Part shown: positions 6,293-10,439 of the stretch, in pieces
Position numbering within the stretch: position 1 is the first letter of the stretch
How the letters are laid out: the number at the start of each line of letters is the position of its first letter
DNA from: JACRDV01 sp024860865 [NCBI: Methanobacteriota archaeon]
GTDB taxonomy: Archaea; JACRDV01
Length of the DNA: 10,439 nt
Direction: 5' to 3'
Assembly (NCBI GenBank): GCA_024860865.1
Contig: JACRDV010000129.1
Location: 1 to 10,439, forward strand
Made by a program: the position numbers and the translations under genes
The notes under the pieces: generated by a model
What the model was told of the DNA's origin: nothing
Databases searched by the model: none
The model's input: the letters and a program-made list of their open reading frames with translations, nothing else

Positions 6293-6706
6293 TTATGCAG
6301 AATTAAATGGTGGGCCGTAGCTTGGGAATCCGGACAAACTTCCGCCAACAACTGCATTTTTCTTTAGAGGCTTGAACTTAAAATCAGGTTTTATGATTGA
6401 AATAATGGAAAAAATGAGTAAGAAAAATCCCAAAAACAATTTCAGAATATTTTGCGGTGTGTAGTTAACCAATATAGCGCCAACTATTGTTAGAATGACG
6501 CTCGGTACTCCAAAGAGCAAAATTAGTTTTTTATTTATTCCGTGTCTGAAAAATGTTATTCTTCCAAGATTGCCAAATATATGAAAAAGAGCCACAAGAA
6601 TTAAAGCAGTCTTAAAATCAACAAAAAATAAAGCGAGAGGCAAGAAAACAGTCGAAGATCCAAATCCCGCGATTGTTCCTATAACTTCTGTTGCGAGGTA
6701 TATTCT
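6293..6706 (-). pseudogene. TauE/SafE-family (TSUP) permease fragment, truncated at both ends
   Basis: The open frame reads RIYLATEVIGTIAGFGSST, FLPLALFF, then TALILVALFHIFGNLGRITFF and ends GGSLSGF before an unrelated tail PSYGPPFNSA. GxIAGFGSST near the start and GGSLSGF in the middle are typical of TSUP permeases, which move sulfite, sulfonates or other small organic anions and are normally about 240-270 residues with 8 TM helices. Here only about 130 residues and roughly four helices remain. Upstream there is no start codon, and TGA occurs eleven codons before the recognisable sequence. The homology stops at 6706, two bases from the repeat palindrome at 6708; the 3' break is near 6325, just ahead of the antitoxin promoter. 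Confidence 0.75.
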
Positions 6707-6707
6707 T

Positions 6708-6836
6708 TTTACAACTGTAAATAAATTCCCTCAAAGTTCAAATACTGATTAAACGCGCGGTGGGAGCACTTTTTTACAGTTGTAAATAAAATCCCCTAAA
6801 AGTTAATGTTAGTTGAATGTGCGGTGTGAGTATGCT
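6708..6836 (+). repeat. Two tandem ~65-base imperfect repeats with TTTACA-NN-TGTAAA palindromes
   Basis: Unit 1 (6708-6770) and unit 2 (6773-6836) start with TTTACAACTGTAAA and TTTACAGTTGTAAA and share TAAATAAA, a TCCCCT-like block, an AGTT block and a GCGGTG-GAG block near the end. The spacing is 65 bases. Differences are spread along the whole unit. A third, less perfect copy follows at 7444-7527, so the AbrB/RelE module is bracketed by the family. The palindromes might be protein binding sites or ends of a small non-autonomous element. Confidence 0.6.
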
Positions 6837-6857
6837 TTTTCTGCTATTCAGTAAAGG

Positions 6858-6884
6858 TTTAAATATAAGTAAGAATATCTTACT
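6858..6884 (+). promoter_or_regulatory. AbrB/RelE promoter: TATA box and 17-base palindromic operator
   Basis: TTTAAATA (6858-6865) is followed by the perfect 7-3-7 palindrome AGTAAGA-ATA-TCTTACT (6868-6884), and the ATG starts at 6888. TATA-to-ATG distance is about 25 bases, so the message is probably leaderless and the operator covers the start site. With 6269-6285 it defines a common pattern AGTRRGA-NNN-TCYYACT. Confidence 0.7.
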
Positions 6885-6887
6885 AGT

Positions 6888-7175
6888 ATGAAAAAAGAAA
6901 TAGAAGTACCTGTATTGACAAAAGCCAGCTCAAAAGGTCAAATAGTAATACCGACTGAAGTGAGAAAGAAGCTTGGAATAAAAGAAGGCAGCGTGTTTGC
7001 TGTTAGCGCAAAGAAGAATTTACTTGTGTTGAAAAAATTAGATGCAAAAATGAAACCAGAAGATTTGAGAACACTAAAACTAATTGAAGAGGCCTGGAAA
7101 GACATTGAGAAAGGCAGATATAGAGTAGCCACTCCTGAAAAGTTTTTTAAAGAGTTGGCTAAATGGAAAAAATAA
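6888..7175 (+). CDS. AbrB/MazE-type antitoxin of a RelE module
   Basis: A 95-residue protein with an AbrB swapped-hairpin domain at about 8-52 (TKASSKGQIVIPTEVRKKLG, IKEGSVFAV, LLVLKKLD). A C-terminal acidic-basic helical arm (56-95, LIEEAWKDIEKGRYR, FFKELAKWKK) is the probable toxin-binding part. Its last codons overlap the toxin start by 13 bases, the usual coupled arrangement. AbrB antitoxins are usually paired with MazF or VapC; pairing with a RelE/ParE-fold toxin is a known but mixed combination that recurs in archaea. Autoregulation through the palindrome just before its ATG is likely. Confidence 0.88.
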   Translation: MKKEIEVPVLTKASSKGQIVIPTEVRKKLGIKEGSVFAVSAKKNLLVLKKLDAKMKPEDLRTLKLIEEAWKDIEKGRYRVATPEKFFKELAKWKK

Positions 7176-7423
7176 AGGAAATAATTTGGACTCAAAAGTT
7201 CGAGGAAGATTTCAAGAAAATTAAAGATAGATCAATGCAGGATAAGATAGAGAAACAGATAAGGAAAATAATTGAGAATCCTCGATTTGGAAAACCATTG
7301 AGATACAGTTTGTATGGCGAGAAATCAGTCTATGTAAAGCCTTATAGACTTATTTTTAAAGTAGAAGGAGACAAACTAACTCTTCTTCGATTCGAACATA
7401 GGAATGAAGTATATAGGAGATAA
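7163..7423 (+). CDS. RelE/ParE-family toxin
   Basis: An 86-residue protein of RelE-superfamily size and layout: two N-terminal helices (FEEDFKKIKDRSMQDKIEKQI), the segment NPRFGKPLRYSLYG, then strands SVYVKPYRLIFKVEGDKLTLLRFEHRNEVYRR. The YRLIFKV strand and the terminal H-R--VYRR residues match the family's usual positions for basic and aromatic catalytic residues, so ribosome-associated or free mRNA cleavage is the likely activity. No lesion is visible. The ATG at 7163 lies inside the antitoxin gene and no other start suits the fold. Repeat copy 3 begins 21 bases after the stop. Confidence 0.85.
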   Translation: MEKIKEIIWTQKFEEDFKKIKDRSMQDKIEKQIRKIIENPRFGKPLRYSLYGEKSVYVKPYRLIFKVEGDKLTLLRFEHRNEVYRR

Positions 7424-7443
7424 GTGCGTTGTCAGAAATTGTG

Positions 7444-7527
7444 TTTACAATTGTAAATGATCTTGTTCACAGCTTTAAATAAAATCTCCTAAAGTTTAAT
7501 ACTGTTGTGTTGCACAGTGGAAGCATA
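7444..7527 (+). repeat. Third copy of the ~65-base repeat with an extra palindrome
   Basis: A perfect 14-base palindrome TTTACAATTGTAAA (7444-7457) is followed, after nine bases, by a copy starting near 7467. Its first 24 bases match unit 2 at 20 positions, and it continues with matching AAAG-TT, TTGTGTTGCAC and GTGGAAG blocks. It lies just after the RelE gene, opposite units 1 and 2 on the antitoxin side. Confidence 0.5.
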
Positions 7528-7541
7528 AATTTAAATTTATT

Positions 7542-7724
7542 TTAAATTTGCCCCTTATCTGTAAGTCTATACAATCTTCCAACTTTTTCTTCTGGTGTTA
7601 CACACTCAATTAATCCCATTTTCTCGAAGTTCCGACAAAGAACGACTCACAGTGTGATATTTATATTTGGTTCTTGGGCTAATTGACTTGGTAATTTAGG
7701 TCTTTCTAGGGCCTATGAACACAT
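7542..7724 (-). pseudogene. Winged-helix transcriptional regulator remnant
   Basis: From an ATG at 7724 the minus strand reads MCS, a TAG, then ALERPKLPSQLAQEPNIN. After a shift come VSRSLSELRE and, back in the first frame, MGLIECVTPEEKVGRLYRLTDKGQI and TAA. Together these make a standard archaeal winged helix: 'PSQLAxELNI...VSRxLxELxEMGLIECxTPEEKxGRLYRLTDKG'. One stop and two compensating frameshifts show it is dead. At about 60 residues it is near full length for a minimal ArsR-like domain. It fills part of the 420-base gap between two toxin-antitoxin modules. Confidence 0.7.
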
Positions 7725-7790
7725 TTTATTAATAGGCTCTTTTTTTAAAATGCCTAACAATAAAGATTTGTCCCTCCAAGGTGTTTTTTA

Positions 7791-7843
7791 TTTGCTTAGC
7801 AAATAGTGGAACAAATATTTATATAATGGAATTTCTTATTATA
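7791..7843 (+). promoter_or_regulatory. VapBC promoter region
   Basis: TTTATATA (7818-7825) is the TATA box, predicting a start near 7846. Upstream is the palindrome TTTGCT-T-AGCAAA (7791-7803). TATAAT (7822-7827) and ATTATA (7838-7843) form an inverted pair over the promoter. The 7-3-7 motif of the two other modules is not present here. Confidence 0.45.
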
Positions 7844-7856
7844 ATTGGTGAAAAAA

Positions 7857-8105
7857 ATGGAAAGTGGATTAGAAATAAAAAAAGTGGATTCCCAGGGGCG
7901 CTTTGTTTTGCCTGCAGACTGGCGAGAATCAGAGCTTAAAGAAAGTCAAGAAGTTTATATTATAAAAAGAAAAGAATATTTGAAAATAATTCCAAAGCGT
8001 AAAGTTGACCTATCTAAGCTCTTTGATAAAGTCGATCTAGGAATCGAATCAATTAAAGATTGGAAAGTCTTTGAAAAAAAATTCTTTGCAAGGGATATTA
8101 AATGA
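7857..8105 (+). CDS. AbrB-type antitoxin (VapB)
   Basis: An 82-residue protein with an AbrB DNA-binding hairpin at about 4-50 (LEIKKVDSQGRFVLPADW, ELKESQEVYIIKRKEYLKII). The C-terminal tail (52-82, LSKLFDKVDLGIESIKDWKVFEKKFFARDI) would bind the PIN toxin. ATG at 7857 has GGTG six bases upstream; TTG 7845 and GTG 7848 in the same frame are alternatives, GTG being close to the predicted leaderless start. The stop overlaps the toxin start as ATGA. It pairs with the toxin at 8102-8536 and probably controls their common promoter. Confidence 0.87.
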   Translation: MESGLEIKKVDSQGRFVLPADWRESELKESQEVYIIKRKEYLKIIPKRKVDLSKLFDKVDLGIESIKDWKVFEKKFFARDIK

Positions 8106-8536
8106 AATTCTTGGATGCTAATATTTTCATTTATGCTTATTATAAACCAAAAAAGCGATTAAACAAAGAAGAGCAAGCAATGAAAAATTTTGCAAAAGAG
8201 ATCATTGACAGTATTAATCAAGGAAAAGCAGAAATAATAACTTCAGTAGTTCATATTTCGGAAATGGTCAATATTCTCAAACATGGTACATCTATTAAAG
8301 AATTGGATGAAGTAATTTCGAGCCTTTTTATGCTTGATAACGTGAAGATATTTGGGGTTAGCAAAGAAGAATATTTTATGGCAACGGAGTTAGGTTCTGA
8401 GCTAAAATTAGATCCTAATGATGCATTGGCAGTTCAAATAATGAAAAAAAATAAAGCGACTCAAATATATTCTTTTGATAGCGATTTTAATAAGGTTGAA
8501 GAAATAACAAGGTTACCGAAAATTGAAAAAAGTTAA
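8102..8536 (+). CDS. PIN-domain ribonuclease toxin (VapC)
   Basis: A 144-residue PIN protein with all acidic positions: Asp5 in KFLDANIFIY, Glu54 in VHISEMVN, Asp107 in LDPNDALAV, and Asp126 (with Asp128) in YSFDSDFNKV. These coordinate the metal of a VapC-type endoribonuclease, usually directed at tRNA or rRNA. The ATG overlaps the antitoxin stop by four bases. It is intact, unlike the other PIN gene in the window. Codons 108-122 recur exactly at 1-44, which shows that another copy or a rearranged piece exists just upstream of the window. Confidence 0.92.
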   Translation: MKFLDANIFIYAYYKPKKRLNKEEQAMKNFAKEIIDSINQGKAEIITSVVHISEMVNILKHGTSIKELDEVISSLFMLDNVKIFGVSKEEYFMATELGSELKLDPNDALAVQIMKKNKATQIYSFDSDFNKVEEITRLPKIEKS

Positions 8537-8686
8537 ACAATTTTGTAGACCTATACTTATCTCGTCAACAACAGTTCTTCTTTCCAATGGCTTGGAACCA
8601 ATATTTATAATTCACCAAGAAATGATGACTGAATCTTTTAACGCTCGTGCCTAATAGTCGTTTAATAAAGGTTTCTTGCTTTGTGA

Positions 8687-8724
8687 CGGCTATGGGCTCA
8701 GCCCTGCCTTGCAGCACATAGCCG
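8687..8724. other. GC-rich hairpin
   Basis: CGGCTATG (8687-8694) pairs perfectly with CATAGCCG (8717-8724). Inside, GGG (8694-8696) can alternatively pair with CCC (8702-8704). G+C content is well above the surrounding AT-rich spacer, and it lies directly before a dispersed repeat. No T-run follows on either strand, so a terminator is unlikely; a structured RNA or a mobile-element end are possibilities. The rest of 8537-8686 shows nothing recognisable. Confidence 0.45.
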
Positions 8725-8726
8725 CG

Positions 8727-8770
8727 GGCCTGACGGCAAAGCGCAAATATGTGAAAAAACTTGAAAATAC
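8727..8770 (+). repeat. Dispersed repeat, copy A
   Basis: The first 21 bases (GGCCTGA then CGGCAAAGCGCAAA) match 10201-10221 with one difference. After 12 unrelated bases of identical length both copies read CTTGAAAATA. Copy A follows the PIN gene and hairpin; copy B follows the radical SAM gene. Confidence 0.6.
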
Positions 8771-8946
8771 TTGAGAATTCGAAATTCATCCCAGCTCTAA
8801 AGAAAGAGTTGAGTCATTTGTCGGAACATGATGATGAAAAAATAGAAGAAAAGGAAAGAAGAAGTTGGAAAAGGGGGCATTCTACTGGCGCGTTTGAATA
8901 TCGCATGGGATTACGAGCTAATGTTTTTAGAATAGTTCAATTATAA
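8761..8946 (+). CDS. Doubtful 61-residue ORF
   Basis: From a TTG the frame encodes a very charged segment (LKKELSHLSEHDDEKIEEKERRSWKRGH) followed by STGAFEYRMGLRANVFRIVQL. I recognise no family. There is no clear TATA box or Shine-Dalgarno, and the first codons lie inside the dispersed repeat. The frame just upstream is closed by TGA at 8752. The acidic-basic helix could be real protein, possibly the end of a decayed gene. It precedes the radical SAM promoter by about 60 bases and ends with TAA. Confidence 0.3.
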   Translation: MKILENSKFIPALKKELSHLSEHDDEKIEEKERRSWKRGHSTGAFEYRMGLRANVFRIVQL

Positions 8947-9002
8947 TTAATAAAGTTAGTTTGCTCGTATAATTATGATTTTCCAACTATCTCTTTAGCA
9001 AG

Positions 9003-9010
9003 CATAAAAA
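9003..9010 (+). promoter_or_regulatory. TATA box of the radical SAM gene
   Basis: CATAAAAA is centred about 25 bases upstream of the ATG at 9032, fitting a leaderless transcript. This favours ATG 9032 over the in-frame TTG at 9023. Confidence 0.45.
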
Positions 9011-9031
9011 TGTTCTTGATAATTGATTGAT

Positions 9032-10159
9032 ATGACACAACTTAAAGAAATGCAAAATCCAACTCTTGCGATAATAAAAAATAAGAAAGATTCGCCTGAT
9101 TATGTCCGCTTGAGTCTAGCTGCAGCAATGACTTTAGGATATGCTCCAGGGAAATTCTATAGAGATGCTAAACTTTACTGCATAAATTTATTAATGCTTT
9201 ATGGAGATGGGTGTAAAGCTCGTTGCAGTTATTGTGGTTTATCAAGGGCACGACCAGGTGAATATGAAACTAAAAGCTTCATTAGAGTTGATTGGCCGTC
9301 TTTTGCTCTAAGTGATGTAATTGATCGAATAACAAAAATTGAAGATGAAGTTGAAAGAATTTGCGTTTCAATGATTACCCATCCGAACGCACCAAAAGAT
9401 TTGATCGCTGTAATTAAAAAAATAAGAGAAAAAACAAATATCCCAATTTCAGCGTTAGTAACTCCTACGCTAATAAAAGAGGAAGAGATGAGGCAAATAA
9501 AGGAAGCTGGTGTGGACATACTAGGAATTGCGGTCGACTGTGCAACAGAAGGGCTTTTTGATATTCATAGAGGAAAACACATCCAAGGACCACATAAGTG
9601 GAAGCGCTATTGGGATGCAATTGATGAAGCGGTTAAAATTTTTGGAGGAGGAAAAGTTAGCACTCATTTGATTGTTGGTTTAGGTGAAACTGAGAAAGAA
9701 ATCATTGCTGCCATCCAAAGATCTCATGATTTAGGTGCAATGACTCATTTATTCTCATTTTTTGCTGAGGAGGATTCTCCACTTGCAAAACACTCTCAGC
9801 CACCACTTGGCCAATATAGAAGAGTACAGATTGCAAGATATTTAATCGATAATGAAATGGCAAGATTTGAGAACATGAAATTCAATTCAAAAGGTCAACT
9901 CATTAGCTTTGGAGTTTCAGAAGATGCATTGAATAAGGTAATAACTGAAGGAGAAGCTTTTATGACATCTGGCTGCCCAGCTAAAGATGGGACGCTTGCT
10001 TGTAACAGGCCCTTTGCAAATGAAACACCGGGACAGGCGGCAAGTGGAGAATGGCGCAATTACCCGTTTAAGCCAACGAGTGAAGATATTGAAATTGTAA
10101 AAAAGCAGGTCTGGGATTACAGCGAAACTTATGTGGCCAAGAGCATATTTTCCGAGTAA
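9032..10159 (+). CDS. Radical SAM protein, LipS/BioB-related
   Basis: A 375-residue enzyme. The radical SAM cluster is Cys61-x3-Cys65-x2-Cys68 (GDGCKARCSYCGLSRAR). It is followed by a TIM-barrel pattern: RICVSMITHP near the second strand, PISALVTPTL, VDILGIAVDCATEGLF, and STHLIVGLGETEKEI with the usual Gly-rich and Glu positions. The C-terminal part holds two further cysteines (Cys315 in TSGCPAKDG, Cys324 in LACNRPFAN) that may bind an auxiliary iron-sulfur cluster. Overall this resembles the archaeal biotin-synthase-related radical SAM proteins that include the LipS1/LipS2 lipoyl synthase, closest in my recollection to LipS2. That assignment is not proven. If correct, it inserts sulfur into a protein-bound octanoyl group. 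No LipS1-like partner or lipoate ligase is in the window. A diverged 3' fragment of a relative lies at 45-94. Confidence 0.85.
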   Translation: MTQLKEMQNPTLAIIKNKKDSPDYVRLSLAAAMTLGYAPGKFYRDAKLYCINLLMLYGDGCKARCSYCGLSRARPGEYETKSFIRVDWPSFALSDVIDRITKIEDEVERICVSMITHPNAPKDLIAVIKKIREKTNIPISALVTPTLIKEEEMRQIKEAGVDILGIAVDCATEGLFDIHRGKHIQGPHKWKRYWDAIDEAVKIFGGGKVSTHLIVGLGETEKEIIAAIQRSHDLGAMTHLFSFFAEEDSPLAKHSQPPLGQYRRVQIARYLIDNEMARFENMKFNSKGQLISFGVSEDALNKVITEGEAFMTSGCPAKDGTLACNRPFANETPGQAASGEWRNYPFKPTSEDIEIVKKQVWDYSETYVAKSIFSE

Positions 10160-10200
10160 AAACGAGCCGTTGTGTACTTCACCATCATCTTGTTGATACA

Positions 10201-10244
10201 GGCCTGGCGGCAAAGCGCAAAGAAAATTAAGAGCTTGAAAATAT
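10201..10244 (+). repeat. Dispersed repeat, copy B
   Basis: GGCCTGG then CGGCAAAGCGCAAA matches copy A (8727-8747) at 20 of 21 bases, and CTTGAAAATA recurs at the same distance. It begins 41 bases after the radical SAM stop. The flanks left of the two copies are unrelated, and copy B has no hairpin beside it. Confidence 0.6.
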
Positions 10245-10366
10245 TAAAAATTTTTGAAATTAATTTGGATTCGAACAATGAACAAGTGGAGGGAAAGGCC
10301 ACCGAAAGGTATTGCGACTTATTCATCAGCTAAAGCAGATGGTATTTTTTAAGAAAATAATTATGT

Positions 10367-10387
10367 CATTGTATCCAATGTTTTATT
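10367..10387 (+). terminator. Weak hairpin with T-rich tail
   Basis: CATTG-TATC-CAATG (10367-10380) is followed by TTTTATT. It could end transcripts coming from the radical SAM gene, though it lies some 200 bases downstream. The remaining bases up to 10439 hold only a TATA-like GTATAAAA (10425-10432) that may belong to a gene beyond the window. Confidence 0.25.
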
Positions 10388-10439
10388 GTCATGTTTACAA
10401 ACGATATGATTTTTAAGTCCGATTGTATAAAAAGCCTCC

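Noticed and set aside
6708-6836. Short CRISPR-like array with ~65-base period
   Set aside because: The two units are similar along their whole length, so there are no unique spacers. No repeat of constant sequence exists and no cas gene is present.
8565-8789. Minus-strand ORF containing FALCRQA, shared with one near 10129-10326
   Set aside because: The shared peptide is the translation of the dispersed DNA repeat. The two ORFs have nothing else in common and run over the hairpin.
9032-10159. Annotation as classical biotin synthase (BioB) or lipoyl synthase LipA
   Set aside because: The LipA-specific N-terminal cysteine motif is absent and the C-terminal SGCP/ACNRPFAN region differs from BioB; it fits the BioB-related LipS-type group better.
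10278-10352. 24-codon ORF (MNKWRERPPKGIATYSSAKADGIF)
   Set aside because: It has plausible composition but no clear ribosome site, family match or conserved context; too short to support.

Overview
The window reads as archaeal chromosome from an AT-rich, probably uncultivated lineage. Evidence seen directly: TATA boxes about 25 bases upstream of several starts with little or no leader, a short PadR regulator, a COG1361-type surface protein coupled to a MacB-like ABC exporter, a COG2512-type membrane-anchored winged-helix protein, and three AbrB-type antitoxins. A Thermoproteota/Bathyarchaeia-like host is my best guess; the sequence alone does not prove it.

Layout. 1-310: debris. The first 95 bases fuse a piece of the PIN gene found again at 8424-8467 to a diverged copy of the 3' end of the radical SAM gene at 9032-10159; a small broken ORF follows at 151-309. 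403-770: PadR-family regulator with an operator over its own start site. 815-3969 (minus): a three-gene operon of secreted/anchored Ig-like protein, FtsX/MacB permease and ATPase. PadR ends convergently against this operon, so PadR control of it is only a guess. 4020-5177 (minus): a one-TM protein of unknown function and a two-TM protein with a cytoplasmic winged helix, separated by a terminator-like hairpin.

5250-7850 is a graveyard mixed with toxin-antitoxin modules. It holds a PDZ remnant of an HtrA-like protease, a 24-base 3' end of a tRNA (candidate att scar), a GC-richer AbrB/PIN pair whose toxin is split by an in-frame TGA, a TauE/SafE permease truncated at both ends, an intact AbrB/RelE module flanked by imperfect ~65-base repeats, and a frameshifted winged-helix regulator. 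7857-8536 is an intact AbrB/PIN (VapBC) module. Two of the three antitoxins have a 17-base palindrome of the same 7-3-7 design, AGTRRGA-NNN-TCYYACT, between TATA box and start codon.

8537-10439: a GC-rich hairpin, two copies of a ~44-base repeat, a doubtful 62-codon ORF, and an intact radical SAM protein resembling the archaeal LipS-type lipoyl synthase/BioB-related family. The right half looks like an accessory region repeatedly rearranged around toxin-antitoxin genes; the left half is a conventional exporter locus. I found no complete tRNA, rRNA, transposase, integrase or CRISPR array.
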